Counted from the stretch's first letter, positions 26,465-36,625 are shown. The stretch: DNA of 64,000 bases from an uncultured Verrucomicrobiales bacterium (GCA_937944055.1 CALDZJ010000035.1:19374-83373), one strand, 5' to 3'. A program made the numbers and translations. The notes: a model not told the origin generated them from the letters alone.

Positions 26465-26489
26465 CTTTTCGGGTTTTCGCTCCGAAAAG
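26465..26489 (+). promoter_or_regulatory. Leader hairpin before the DUF1593-like mosaic gene
   Basis: CTTTTCGG (26465-26472) and CCGAAAAG (26482-26489) form an 8-bp stem around a 9-nt loop, 20 bp before ATG 26509 and 55 bp after the preceding stop. It could be a terminator for the PEP-CTERM gene without a T run, or a translational control hairpin. Confidence 0.35.
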
Positions 26490-26508
26490 AAATATCCCAT
26501 TCAGAACT

Positions 26509-29500
26509 ATGAAACATTTTGTCATCGCGTCTCTCTGTTTGTGCGGAGGCTTACTCGCCCAGATTTATCAGGAAAGTGGCGGCTTGGTCGTGATGGAGGT
26601 TGAGGAGACGGCCTCGCCCTTAGGTCAGTGGGAGCGGCAAAGTGTTCTGCCGGGATATTCTGGGGCTGGGTATTTGCAGTTTTTAGGAAACAACTTCGAG
26701 AATGGACCGGCGGCGTCTCCTTTAGAATTTCAATTTCAGATTCAGCAGAGTGGCCTTTACGCCCTGCATCTGCATTGCGCCAAGGAGACGCATGAGGGGC
26801 GCAATGATGTTGCTAATGACTGCTATGTGCGGGTGGAGGGCGATTATCAAGCAGGCCCGGGTCCACATGAGGGGCACGGGGATCATGCATCGCTCGCCTT
26901 ACTGCGAGCTGATACTAAGTATTTCGGTGGCGCTACGGATGCTTGGAAATGGGAGAATGGGGAAGATAGCTCCGGAGGTGCGGGAAACCTCGATCCTGGT
27001 GGGCACCAGAATAAGAGAAAGGCCGTTTATGATTTTAAGGCAGGGGAAACTTATAAGTTGATTATTTCAGGGCGGTCTCAGTTTTTCCGCCTCAATCGGA
27101 TTGTGTTCCGCCATCGCGGGACGCTCGCCAGTCTGGCGCAGGATCTTGAGACGCCGCAGTCAGCATTGTTTTCGGCGGGGAATCGCATCCGTTATGAGGC
27201 CCTCAGTGATTTTCCTGAGATTGAAGGGGGGGAGGTTCCGTATTACCGAGATCGTGGCAATGGGGCGCTGGCAATAGCGGCAAATGTCATCGCGAATCGT
27301 AGTGGCTTTGCGAGAGCAGAGAGGGCCTTCGATGGTCCTGCTGGGACTTATCGTGTGACTCTGACGACCATGACCGAGGAGGATGGTGAATCGATCTACC
27401 GTCTCTTGGTCAATGGCGAGATTGTGGCCACTTATCGTAATCCTTCTGTCTATGATCCGCCGGATTCTCCGCTCGATCTCTCTCCAAATACCCACATTTG
27501 GGAGGGGATCAGGGTTCCAAGTGGCGCGAGCATTGCAATCGAGTCGAACGCCGATACGAACGGGGAGATTCCGGAGGGTGATGGGGGTGGAACGGCTTGG
27601 GCACGCGGGCGCTGGACTCAAATTGAGTTTGCTAATTCTGCGGCCACGGAGGGCGGGGTGGTTAATCCTCCACCTGGCAGGCTGGCGATCGTGTCGGATG
27701 GAAACTCGCCGGACCCTGATGATATTGGCGCGAAGGCTGTGATGTTTGGGATCCTAAATGGAGCCGGTTTGCAGGATCGCCTCGTGCATCTCTCCCATTC
27801 TTGTGACCTTGATCCTTTTTCGAATCCGGGGAGCCAGACGATCGATGCGGCAAATGAACTGCGGCGTCAGGAGAAATTGCACGAGCTGACGGGCGAGGGA
27901 ATCGCCTTCTACGGGCCCTTCCCGAATTTGAAGGCTTTTTATAATTGCCGGACTGATCAAGAGGCGGCGATCAATGATTTACGCGACGCGATTAATGCCT
28001 CCTCGGCGAGTGATCCGCTATGGATTGTGGAGGGGGGAGAGCCGGATCTTATCGGGTATGCGTTGGAGGCGGCTATCGCCATGAAGCGGCAATTCGTAAA
28101 CCTCATTTCTCACCATCCGGCGAATGATAATAGTGGTGATTTTTTCACTTGGCAGGAGATTTTAGACTACGGGGTTACGGAGCATCAAATCGGGGATCAG
28201 AATGTCGGCTTGCAGGTCCTGATTAGCAGTGGGCTTTGGGACTGGGCCGAGAATCATCCTCAAGCGGAGATTGCGTGGATTTGGGATCAGCTCAAATATG
28301 CCGAGCAGGATGGCGTGGTGAGATTCCAGACGAACAAGTTCGATTGCTCAGATGCGGGGATGGTTTATTGGTGGTTAAATGGAGCGAGCAATGGGGGGAA
28401 TCGTCACGCCACTCCGGTCGAAATGAGAGCTCTCTTAGAAGATGGCCGTCCGCGCCTTGCAGAGCTGATGCTCGGGGAGCTGTCCGATGCCAGCGTGAAG
28501 GAGGATGAGAGTCCCGTGGATCAGCAAAAAGAAACGACCTTGCTGGGAGCGGGGGGGCGTGATCCTTGGGTCGATCGAGCCACCGTCTTCGTTTTCAGAT
28601 TACCGGATCTCGGTGAGGTGGAGCAGCCTTTTGCGAGCAGTTCCTTCATCTTCGATTACGCTGCGAAGCAGGGGGACTTGAAAACTAATGATCTCTATGG
28701 TCTGGGGCGGCGGGCTTCTGCTGAGGTCTTGGGGAGTGACTACTATGGCCAGACTGAGGTGCTGGATTCTTCTGATGCGAGTCGGCTGCAGGAGGGGATC
28801 TTGACCAATGCCACCCCTCTGGGCCTCGTGCAGACCTCGGGCGCAGGGAGTGCGGCGCTCCGCGATTATCTGAACCTGCAATATGATTCAGGAAAAGGAA
28901 TGGGTGAATACGTCTTCCTGCGTTTGAATACCTCGCAGGCGAAGAGTGGGATTCACCGAGCGAGTTTGACGATGACGGAGGGTGCACAGGCGAGCCCGCT
29001 CGATACCCGGCCGCGCATCTCTTATACGAGGAAGCTTCCGGCGGAAGAAAACGGACCGGTGGCGCATTGGAAGCTCGATGAGGGGAGCGGGACGCTCGTG
29101 CGGGATGCCTCTGGGAATGGTCACCAAGGAACTCTCCTTAATGGGGTGAACTGGGAGAGCGATGAGACCCGCCCCACTTATGTGTCCTTTGACGGCACGG
29201 ATGACCGGATCCGCACCCTCTTCTCCTATGCGCTCACGGCTGAGAGTGACTTCACCTGGGCTTGGTGGGCGAAGCCGGCTGCGGAGACTTTTCCCGGCTC
29301 GATCATGCTGGGAAATCGCTTTCCGCAGGGTGCGCCGGGAGAGACGTTCGAGTTTCTCAAATTCACCCCCGGAGGAGCTCAATTTTCAAATACCGATGAG
29401 GTTGCGGCGATTGAGCGCTACTCCTATGCGGCGCCGGTCGCGGGAGCATGGCATCACTACGCGATGGTGAAGCGTGGCACGAGCTATCAATGGTATGTTG

Positions 29501-30099
29501 ATGGGGTGGCGCAGGGAGCAGCGCGGCGGATTTTATATGATGAGTCAGTGCCGATTCCGTTTTTGATCGGCGGGGATGATGATGGAAGTGGCTCTAAGGT
29601 GAATGAACACTTTGAAGGGGGGATTGATGATGTTGTGCTTTATTCGCGGGCTCTCTCGGAGAAGGCGGTGCAAGGGCTGCGGGAGGGGGAATATCACCCA
29701 GAGGAGCTAACGCAACTCGAGACGTGGAGGGAGCGTTACTTTGGCTCAAGTGAGAATCAGGGAATGGCGGCGGACTCTGCTGATGCGGATGGAGATGGCG
29801 AGACGAACCTGCTGGAATTTGCCACGGGGCAGGATCCGATGGGTCAGTCGCAAACGAGGACTCCGATGAAGTTGCGGGATGGTGAATTGGAATTCCGTTA
29901 CTCGCGGAGCAAGGCTGCGGTGGCGGATGGGGTGAGCTTTTTAGTGGAGTGGAGTGGCTCGCTTCTGGATCACTCGTGGACTGCTCTGGGAGTTCTTGAG
30001 ACTTTGGAGTCAGAGGACCAAGAGCTAGAACACATCTTGGCGACTCTTCCGCGAGGTGAAGAGGAAAAACGCTTCGTCCATTTGCGGGTGCAGAACTAA
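26509..30099 (+). CDS. Exported mosaic protein: CBM-like, DUF1593/nucleoside-hydrolase-like, LamG
   Basis: 1196 residues from ATG 26509, chosen over 26455 because it begins the signal peptide MKHFVIASLCLCGGLLAQ. The first beta module is carbohydrate-binding-like (LYALHLHCAKETHEGRNDVA, CYVRVEGDY), followed by a second one (27150-27650). An alpha/beta domain begins RLAIVSDGNSPDPDDIGA, with a DPDD pocket as in nucleoside-hydrolase-like DUF1593 proteins, and contains LWIVEGGEPDLIGYALEAA. The shared YGLGRRAS module (about 28520-29030) comes next, then a LamG/concanavalin-like domain (VAHWKLDEGSGTLVRDASGN, YSFDGTDD-type core). A calcium-type DADGDGETNLLEF motif and the common C-terminal domain ending FVHLRVQN follow. 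Inference: a glycoside- or nucleoside-cleaving enzyme. Confidence 0.75.
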   Translation: MKHFVIASLCLCGGLLAQIYQESGGLVVMEVEETASPLGQWERQSVLPGYSGAGYLQFLGNNFENGPAASPLEFQFQIQQSGLYALHLHCAKETHEGRNDVANDCYVRVEGDYQAGPGPHEGHGDHASLALLRADTKYFGGATDAWKWENGEDSSGGAGNLDPGGHQNKRKAVYDFKAGETYKLIISGRSQFFRLNRIVFRHRGTLASLAQDLETPQSALFSAGNRIRYEALSDFPEIEGGEVPYYRDRGNGALAIAANVIANRSGFARAERAFDGPAGTYRVTLTTMTEEDGESIYRLLVNGEIVATYRNPSVYDPPDSPLDLSPNTHIWEGIRVPSGASIAIESNADTNGEIPEGDGGGTAWARGRWTQIEFANSAATEGGVVNPPPGRLAIVSDGNSPDPDDIGAKAVMFGILNGAGLQDRLVHLSHSCDLDPFSNPGSQTIDAANELRRQEKLHELTGEGIAFYGPFPNLKAFYNCRTDQEAAINDLRDAINASSASDPLWIVEGGEPDLIGYALEAAIAMKRQFVNLISHHPANDNSGDFFTWQEILDYGVTEHQIGDQNVGLQVLISSGLWDWAENHPQAEIAWIWDQLKYAEQDGVVRFQTNKFDCSDAGMVYWWLNGASNGGNRHATPVEMRALLEDGRPRLAELMLGELSDASVKEDESPVDQQKETTLLGAGGRDPWVDRATVFVFRLPDLGEVEQPFASSSFIFDYAAKQGDLKTNDLYGLGRRASAEVLGSDYYGQTEVLDSSDASRLQEGILTNATPLGLVQTSGAGSAALRDYLNLQYDSGKGMGEYVFLRLNTSQAKSGIHRASLTMTEGAQASPLDTRPRISYTRKLPAEENGPVAHWKLDEGSGTLVRDASGNGHQGTLLNGVNWESDETRPTYVSFDGTDDRIRTLFSYALTAESDFTWAWWAKPAAETFPGSIMLGNRFPQGAPGETFEFLKFTPGGAQFSNTDEVAAIERYSYAAPVAGAWHHYAMVKRGTSYQWYVDGVAQGAARRILYDESVPIPFLIGGDDDGSGSKVNEHFEGGIDDVVLYSRALSEKAVQGLREGEYHPEELTQLETWRERYFGSSENQGMAADSADADGDGETNLLEFATGQDPMGQSQTRTPMKLRDGELEFRYSRSKAAVADGVSFLVEWSGSLLDHSWTALGVLETLESEDQELEHILATLPRGEEEKRFVHLRVQN

Positions 30100-30106
30100 G
30101 GCAAGC

Positions 30107-30126
30107 TGTCCCTTAAAGATGGGACA
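30107..30126. repeat. Short inverted repeat between two secreted-protein genes
   Basis: TGTCCC (30107-30112) and GGGACA (30121-30126) with an 8-nt loop lie in the 74-bp gap before the second CotH gene. The stem is short and its role is unclear. Confidence 0.35.
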
Positions 30127-30173
30127 TGGGGGATCATCGACAAGAGGCTCTATTCAGTCTTAAACTTAGAGTG

Positions 30174-33100
30174 ATGGGGCGGAGTTATTCATTCATTTAT
30201 CCTTGGCTGGTGAGCCTCGCGGTGGGCTTGCTGGGCGCTCGCGCGATGGCCCTTCCCGTGATCAATGAAATCATGGCGAATAACCAGAGCACCTTAGCTG
30301 ATCCGCAGGGTGACTTTGATGACTGGGTGGAAATCTATAACCCGAGTGCGGAGCCGCTAGATCTGGGCGGATATTACTTCAGCGATGATCCAGAGGATCT
30401 TACAAAATGGCAAATCCCGCGAAATGCCGGAGTGGTGATCGCGGCCGGAGGATACGGTGGGCTTTGGCTAGATCATGAGAGTGAGGATGGGCCAGATCAT
30501 GTGGGATTGCGTCTCGCAGCGGAGGGGGATGAACTCATCCTGACGGCTCCAGATGGCTCAAGCGTGCTGGACCGAGTGAGCCTCCCGCCGCAGCATCCGG
30601 ATATTTCTTACGGGCGTGATGAGGGAACAGGTGAGTTACGCTACCTCATTAATCCGACGCCGGGACGGGTCAATGACCCAAGGGGAGTGACGCTTTTAGA
30701 AGGGGTGAATTTTTCACAGGAAGCCGGAACTTTTGAGGGGGAGTTTGAACTCATTTTAGGGACCAGCTCCGCAGGGGCGACGATCCGTTTCACACTCGAT
30801 GGGTCACGGCCATCAGGCGCAGGAACCTTGACCTATGAGGGGCCGCTGAGCGTGAGTGCGACTGCCTGCGTGCGAGCTGCTTTATTCTTGGAGGGGCGAC
30901 AAATCAGCCCGGTGGAGAGTCGCGTTTATCTGAAGGTGGATGCGAGTTTGCGAGGCTTTGATTCTAATTTGCCCATCATCTTGCTGGATAGTCAGGGCTA
31001 TGACTTTGCGAATGATGATGACCCGCGCACGGACTATCCTGCTCAGCCCGTTTGTGCGGGGGTCTTTGAAAGGGAGGAAGGGGGGCGCGCCAGTGTCATG
31101 GGGGTTCCGCATTTTACGGGACGCGCGGGGATGAATGTGCGAGGGGCGAGCAGTAAGACTTATCCGAAGAAGCAGTTTAAGTTCGAGACTTGGGATGAGG
31201 ATGATGAGGATCGTGATGTCTCCTTGCTGGGAATGCCTGCCGAGTCTGATTGGCTACTACAAGCGCCGTACTTTGATAAAACATTAATGCGTAATGAGTT
31301 CATCTTTCATTGGTGGCGTGCCTTGGGGTATTACTCACCGAGAACTCGCTACGTTGAGGTGTTCCTGAATCCTAATCCAGGTGAGCCCTTCAGTCTTTCC
31401 CACTATCAAGGGGTCTATTTATTGACGGAAAAAATTAAGCGTTCTAGGGAGCGGGTGGACTTGACTCGGCTGGATGAAGGGGACGAGGCGGAGCCAGAAA
31501 TCACGGGAGGCTATCTCGTGCAGGCGACGAATCTGAACGAGGATTGGGTCGGTGAGGAGGGCACACGTTATAAATATGTCGATCCGGGAGGGGAAGGATT
31601 GCTCAGTGTCCAGCAAGGGTGGTTGCAGGATTACATCGATGCGGCTGAGGCCTCAGTCTATACTCCGAATTTCGCGGACCCTGAGGAGGGTTATGCTAAG
31701 TATCTGGATGTCTCATCACAGATCGACTACGACATCATGCGTGAGTTGAGCCGCAATACCGATGGAGCCAGCACCTTCTTTTCGATCGATCGCGGCGGGA
31801 AAGTGACGATGGGGCCACTGTGGGATTATAATCAGGCTCTTGGTCTAAGCTCGTTGGGGACTGCGGAGCTGGGCTTTGGCTATGAGACCTTCGGCTGGAA
31901 TCAATTTTATATGAGAGCGGGGCATTGGCTTGCTTGGTGGAATGAGCTGGATGATGACCCGAGCTACCAACGAGCTTGGAATGATCGCTGGGTGGCACTG
32001 CGTGAAAGCACCTTCACGACTGAGCAGCTTTTAGGAAAGATCGACGCGGATGCCTCTCTTTTAGAGGAAGCTCAAGTCCGCAACTTTGAAAAGTGGGACA
32101 TTCTAGGAAGAGCTGTCTATGTGGTGAATGGTCGCACCCGTGCGGACCCCGGTGATCTTGATCGCGATCGCTATGATAAGGAGGTGAGCTTCCTGCGCGA
32201 TTGGGTCGAGGGGCGCGTGGCGTGGATCGATTCTCAAGTGCCATCGCCCCCTGATTTTTCACGAAATGGGGGCGCGGTGCCTCAGGCTTATCCCTTGGTG
32301 ATGAGCACGGGGACGAGTTTTGCCCCTTTTGCGGGTGATATTTTTTACACCACGGATGGGAGTGATCCAGCGCTGCTCGGGGAGAGTGCGCAGATCTACT
32401 CGCAGCCTCTCTCGCTCACTGCGCAAGTGCGGGTGAAGGCGCGCACACGGAACCGGGTGGATGGAAGCTGGGGGGCGCTGCGGGATGCCACCTTCGTGGT
32501 GGGGACCGAGCCGCCCACCAGCCTGAATCTCGTGATCTCCGAGATTCATTATAATCCAAGGGGGAGTGATGATTTGGAGTTTCTCGAGCTGATCAATCGC
32601 GGGGAGAGCGCGGTGAATCTTACGGGGCTGCGGCTCGCGGAGGCGGTGGACTTTGAGTTCCCCGCGCTGGAGTTAGCGCCGGGTGGGGCAGTGGTGGTGG
32701 TGGAGGATGAGGAGGCCTTCGCTGCTGAATTTTCTACGATGGGGGCTCCTCGTTTTACCCAAGGCTTAGTGATCGCGGGGCAGTGGACGGGGCGCTTGGG
32801 GAATGGTGGTGAAAAGATTGAGCTCATCGATGCGGAAGGCACGCTCCTGCACGGGGTGACGTATGAGGAAGCTGGGAGCTGGCCGAGCGAGGCCGATGGT
32901 GAGGGCTTTTCTTTACAACTCAGGGAGCTGGCATCTGACCCTGCGCTTGCTGAGAACTGGGACCTGAGCGTGTTGGAAAATGGCAGCCCTGGGCTCTCGG
33001 GGTCACAAGTCCTTATGACTTTTACGCAGTGGTTGGAGCGGCATTTTACAGCGGGGGAGCGGGAGCAAGCTCAGCTGAGCGGCCCGGACGCAGATCCCGA

Positions 33101-33437
33101 TGGGGATGGCTTTTCCAATCTCACTGAATACGGCTTGGCGAGTCTTCCGAGAGCGGCAGCGTCGCAACCTCAGATCGCGTCAGCAGTGGAAGAACTAGAG
33201 CAAGAAGCTGGGCGCTACCTCACTCTGACTTTTCGCCGTCCCGTGGGCTCCGAGCTGCAATACGGTCTCGAGACGTCGCCAGATCTGAGAGCTTGGGAAA
33301 GTCATCCCTTGCGCCGAGTCAGGGGCAGTGTGAACTTTCAAACACAGACTGAGACGATCACCGTGCGGGCTCCGCACCCGATTGAGAGCGGTCATGAAGG
33401 TCAGCGCCAACTCCTGAGAATCTATTTTTCAAAATGA
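30174..33437 (+). CDS. Second exported CotH-kinase protein with lamin-tail and chitobiase-C domains
   Basis: 1087 residues from ATG 30174; an in-frame upstream ATG at 30126 lacks a sensible leader. The signal peptide ends LGARAMA. Domain order: lamin-tail (LPVINEIMANNQSTLADPQG, DWVEIYNPSAEPLDLGGYYFSDDP); chitobiase-C (IRFTLDGSRPSGAG); CotH (30950-32250) with MNVRGASSKTYPKKQFKFE, KTLMRNEFIFHWW, YQGVYLLTEKIKRS and MGPLWDYNQALG; another chitobiase-C (IFYTTDGSDP); a second lamin-tail (LVISEIHYNPRGSDDLEFLEL); and a C-terminal domain with DADPDGDGFSNLTEYGL. It is closer to canonical CotH than the protein at 18676. Its last codons overlap the start of the next gene. Confidence 0.87.
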   Translation: MGRSYSFIYPWLVSLAVGLLGARAMALPVINEIMANNQSTLADPQGDFDDWVEIYNPSAEPLDLGGYYFSDDPEDLTKWQIPRNAGVVIAAGGYGGLWLDHESEDGPDHVGLRLAAEGDELILTAPDGSSVLDRVSLPPQHPDISYGRDEGTGELRYLINPTPGRVNDPRGVTLLEGVNFSQEAGTFEGEFELILGTSSAGATIRFTLDGSRPSGAGTLTYEGPLSVSATACVRAALFLEGRQISPVESRVYLKVDASLRGFDSNLPIILLDSQGYDFANDDDPRTDYPAQPVCAGVFEREEGGRASVMGVPHFTGRAGMNVRGASSKTYPKKQFKFETWDEDDEDRDVSLLGMPAESDWLLQAPYFDKTLMRNEFIFHWWRALGYYSPRTRYVEVFLNPNPGEPFSLSHYQGVYLLTEKIKRSRERVDLTRLDEGDEAEPEITGGYLVQATNLNEDWVGEEGTRYKYVDPGGEGLLSVQQGWLQDYIDAAEASVYTPNFADPEEGYAKYLDVSSQIDYDIMRELSRNTDGASTFFSIDRGGKVTMGPLWDYNQALGLSSLGTAELGFGYETFGWNQFYMRAGHWLAWWNELDDDPSYQRAWNDRWVALRESTFTTEQLLGKIDADASLLEEAQVRNFEKWDILGRAVYVVNGRTRADPGDLDRDRYDKEVSFLRDWVEGRVAWIDSQVPSPPDFSRNGGAVPQAYPLVMSTGTSFAPFAGDIFYTTDGSDPALLGESAQIYSQPLSLTAQVRVKARTRNRVDGSWGALRDATFVVGTEPPTSLNLVISEIHYNPRGSDDLEFLELINRGESAVNLTGLRLAEAVDFEFPALELAPGGAVVVVEDEEAFAAEFSTMGAPRFTQGLVIAGQWTGRLGNGGEKIELIDAEGTLLHGVTYEEAGSWPSEADGEGFSLQLRELASDPALAENWDLSVLENGSPGLSGSQVLMTFTQWLERHFTAGEREQAQLSGPDADPDGDGFSNLTEYGLASLPRAAASQPQIASAVEELEQEAGRYLTLTFRRPVGSELQYGLETSPDLRAWESHPLRRVRGSVNFQTQTETITVRAPHPIESGHEGQRQLLRIYFSK

Positions 33438-36400
33438 ACCTAAGAAAATTCCCCGCATTATTCCTCGGCTTTACGCTCACGCTGAGTCATCTGAACGCTT
33501 ACGAAGTGTGGATGGGCACACATTTATCGACCAGTGAGATGGCCACCACGGGGCTCCCCGATTGGGCGCTGACGGCGGCGCAGCTCGAGGGCTTTAATGT
33601 GAACCGCGCACCGCATGATACCGATCCGGCTTCTAATAATGATTACCGCACGATCGTGTCGCAATTTACGAATGCTCGCAGCGTAATGACGGAGTTTGCG
33701 CGCTCGACGGCGACGCGTGATCCGGAGAAGACCGATGAGCTGGCCTTTCCCTCGATCCGAGATCGGCTGGAGGTGATTTTTGCGAACGAGCGGAACTTCT
33801 CCTACCAGTTAGACATTCTGATGTTCTACGACGAGCGGGGGACCTTTCAGGGGCAGGAGTTTCTCTACGAATGGTCTGAGGTGGAAATTCAGTTCCTGCG
33901 CGACTGGTTAGATGAAAACGGGCAGGCGGATGTGGAGCTGATGTGGAATGTCCGTAATAATGGGGTGCGCAGCCGAGCTTTAGCAGCGCATCCGCTCGTG
34001 GACTCGGTGGAGATCGAGGCCAGCACGACGGCCTTGCTGAACAACACGAATAATCAGATCACCTTCTTGGAGTGGTTTTGGAACGCTCCAGAGACGGCAG
34101 GGAAGAAGCTGGGGCTGCAAATCCCCCGGGCCCTCCCTGGCGATCCGCTGAATCAATATCAGGGAACCCGCCGCGTGGCTCAGATGCTTGGCGAGGTTTT
34201 AGGCTATCATGATGATGGGATCCGGAGTGATCGCCTCGTCTTCTTACCGGTCACTTATAATGATAATTTCCCCTACCTGCCGGAGACGATTTCTAATGGC
34301 GAGGCCTACACCAATACTCTGACCAGCATTGCGCTCTCTCTACTCGAGCAGCGCTCCTTGTTTGAGGGGCGCTCGCGCATTCCCACCTTGGCGGATGCTG
34401 ATCGCACGGAGCGCTTGTTCGCTCCCAGCGTGGGAACGATTGGCGATCAAGTGGTCTCTTTTGGGAGCGCCACGGAAGCACTTACTTTTTCCTTGAGTGA
34501 TGACGCCACTCCGGCGAGCGCTTTGACCATTCTTAAAAATTCCTCGAATCCGAGCTTAGTTCCTTTGGAAAATATCGTCATTGCGGGAGATGGCGGGACC
34601 CGCAGTGTCACCGTCACCCCGGCGGTTGGACAAAGCGGAAGTGCGGAAATCGAGCTTTGGGTGAGCGATGGCGCGCTAGCCTCGCCAATTACTTTTGAGA
34701 TGACGGTGCTGCCCTCCGGCTTGGCACCTGGCACGATGCTTAGTCTGGCGGCCGATGCCTCGATCACGGAAAATCCCTCGATTGAAAGGGCCGGAAGTAG
34801 CACGGTGGATCTGGGAGCGCGGGGGAATGCCCCATGGGTGGAACGTTGCACGGTCTATGTTTTTCAGCTCCCGAATTTAGGCCAAGCGAGCGCTCCGTTT
34901 GAGGAGGCTGACTTTCGCTTCGAGTTCGTCGGAAAGAATACGAGCTTACGGGGGCACGATCTTTATGGCCTCGGGAGAAGATCTAGTCCGACGGTGCGGG
35001 TCAGCGATTTTTACTCCCAAACCGAGGTGGCAGATCCGAGTGATGCCACGCGCCTCCAGCAGTCGATTTTGACAAACAATACCCCACTAGGCTTGGTCTC
35101 GACCAGCGCCGGAGGAAGCACGAATTTGGTCAATTACTTGAATGAACAATACGCGAATGGGGCGGGGATCGATCAATACGTTTTTCTGCGCCTTAATACG
35201 CGTGCCCCTAAATCGGAGTTGAATTTTGCGACTCTTACGATGTCGGAAGGTGGGGTGATGAGTCCGCAAGATACCCGCCCGCAGATCACTTATCAGGCGC
35301 TGAGCCCGGCTCCTAGTATTTCGCAAATTCCGGCCCAATCGTTGATCGTCAATAGTGCTCCGATTACGCTGCCATTCACGATTTCTGATCCCAATCTTCA
35401 GCCAGATGACTTGGTCCTTAGCGCGGATTCGAGCAATCAGGAGCTCATCAATCGTAGCGCGATTCACTTTGGAGGGGAGGGGGGAAATCGCACGATCACG
35501 CTGCCCTTGCGTCCGGGGCGCTTGGGAACGAGCGAGATCACGATTGAGGTGAGCAATGAGTCCTTCAGCGAGGAAATGACTTTTACGGTTTTTGTCGATG
35601 GCTTGAGGCAGGTCTTGGCGGGGTGGGATCAATGGGGGAGTGGAACTGCTCCAGAGCCCAGCGTGAGTGCCTTAGGTATCGTAGCCACCGCGACGTCCTC
35701 GACCTCTGGAGTGTCTTGGAGTGCTGCTGATAATGGGGGGAGTGGTCGTGGATCCAGCGGAGACCAGACTTGGGGTTCTTTTGAAAATAGCGAGACTCCC
35801 GCAAGTACGACACTCACTGGCCTTGGCGCAAATTTCACGGCGCTCAATGGTGTGAGTGAGGCCGAGCTCACCTTTACTCTTAGCAATAATGGGATTGCTG
35901 ATTGGGATTTACGAGGCTTCCACATGGATGTGATTGCTTTCCGCCCTAATGCGCCACGTAGCTATCAGGTGGAAGTGCTGAGCGGGGATGTCACGCCGGG
36001 GGTGATCTTCACTTCAAGCGAGGATGCTATTCCGAGCTTGGGGGGCGTGCTCTCGGGGGAGCATGATGATCACGAGGAGGTCGATATCGACCTATCAAGC
36101 CTGCCTGATTCAGTGCTTGAGCCGGGCGAGACGATGGTCTTGCGGCTCGCTTTTTCCAGCGGAACGGGCGGAGGTGGGGGGCATCATCTCTTCTTGGATA
36201 ATGTCGCCTTTTCGGGGGTGAGCGCGCCCTTGAGCGCCTTAGAGAATTGGCGTGAAGAGAACTTTGGCAGCGCGAGCCATCTTGCGGTAGCGGCTGATGG
36301 CTTTGATGCGGATGGCGATGGTGAAAGTAATCTGGTCGAATTTGCAACACGGCAGGACCCGAATGCGGGGACGCCCTTGCAGACGCGTTTGGAAGTCGGT

Positions 36401-36625
36401 GAGGATGGCGTGACCTTTTCTTTCGCGCGGAGCTTGGCGGCGCTTCAAGATGGTTTTGAGGTCCACTTAGAGTGGAGTGATCGCTTGCAGGGTGGCTCGT
36501 GGAGGCGTGACTTCGTCGAGGAAATCGTGCTTGGGGAGGGGCTCGGAGTTCAGCAAGTGGAAGCGAGGCTCCCCTTCAGTGTTTTAGGGAAAAGATTTGT
36601 GAGAATCCGGGTCAGTGCTCCGTAG
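33434..36625 (+). CDS. Exported mosaic protein containing an embedded PEP-CTERM-paralogue domain
   Basis: 1063 residues, signal peptide ending at LNA-YE. Residues about 20-310 are an unassigned alpha/beta domain (YEVWMGTHLSTSEMATTGLP, LDILMFYDERGTFQGQ, DVELMWNVRNNGVRS) with a glycosidase-barrel feel but no confident family. A cadherin/Ig-like segment follows. Next is the YGLGRRSSPTVRVSDFYSQT module shared with the proteins at 16299 and 26509, then another Ig-like segment (LPFTISDPNLQPDDLVLS). At about residues 720-920 is a full copy of the domain that makes up the two PEP-CTERM paralogues (LAGWDQWGSGTAPEPSVS, GRGSSGDQTWGSFEN, VIAFRPNAPRSYQVEVL, HHLFLDNVAFSG). It ends with DADGDGESNLVEFA and the common C-terminal domain. 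It overlaps the preceding gene by 4 bp. Confidence 0.75.
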   Translation: MNLRKFPALFLGFTLTLSHLNAYEVWMGTHLSTSEMATTGLPDWALTAAQLEGFNVNRAPHDTDPASNNDYRTIVSQFTNARSVMTEFARSTATRDPEKTDELAFPSIRDRLEVIFANERNFSYQLDILMFYDERGTFQGQEFLYEWSEVEIQFLRDWLDENGQADVELMWNVRNNGVRSRALAAHPLVDSVEIEASTTALLNNTNNQITFLEWFWNAPETAGKKLGLQIPRALPGDPLNQYQGTRRVAQMLGEVLGYHDDGIRSDRLVFLPVTYNDNFPYLPETISNGEAYTNTLTSIALSLLEQRSLFEGRSRIPTLADADRTERLFAPSVGTIGDQVVSFGSATEALTFSLSDDATPASALTILKNSSNPSLVPLENIVIAGDGGTRSVTVTPAVGQSGSAEIELWVSDGALASPITFEMTVLPSGLAPGTMLSLAADASITENPSIERAGSSTVDLGARGNAPWVERCTVYVFQLPNLGQASAPFEEADFRFEFVGKNTSLRGHDLYGLGRRSSPTVRVSDFYSQTEVADPSDATRLQQSILTNNTPLGLVSTSAGGSTNLVNYLNEQYANGAGIDQYVFLRLNTRAPKSELNFATLTMSEGGVMSPQDTRPQITYQALSPAPSISQIPAQSLIVNSAPITLPFTISDPNLQPDDLVLSADSSNQELINRSAIHFGGEGGNRTITLPLRPGRLGTSEITIEVSNESFSEEMTFTVFVDGLRQVLAGWDQWGSGTAPEPSVSALGIVATATSSTSGVSWSAADNGGSGRGSSGDQTWGSFENSETPASTTLTGLGANFTALNGVSEAELTFTLSNNGIADWDLRGFHMDVIAFRPNAPRSYQVEVLSGDVTPGVIFTSSEDAIPSLGGVLSGEHDDHEEVDIDLSSLPDSVLEPGETMVLRLAFSSGTGGGGGHHLFLDNVAFSGVSAPLSALENWREENFGSASHLAVAADGFDADGDGESNLVEFATRQDPNAGTPLQTRLEVGEDGVTFSFARSLAALQDGFEVHLEWSDRLQGGSWRRDFVEEIVLGEGLGVQQVEARLPFSVLGKRFVRIRVSAP

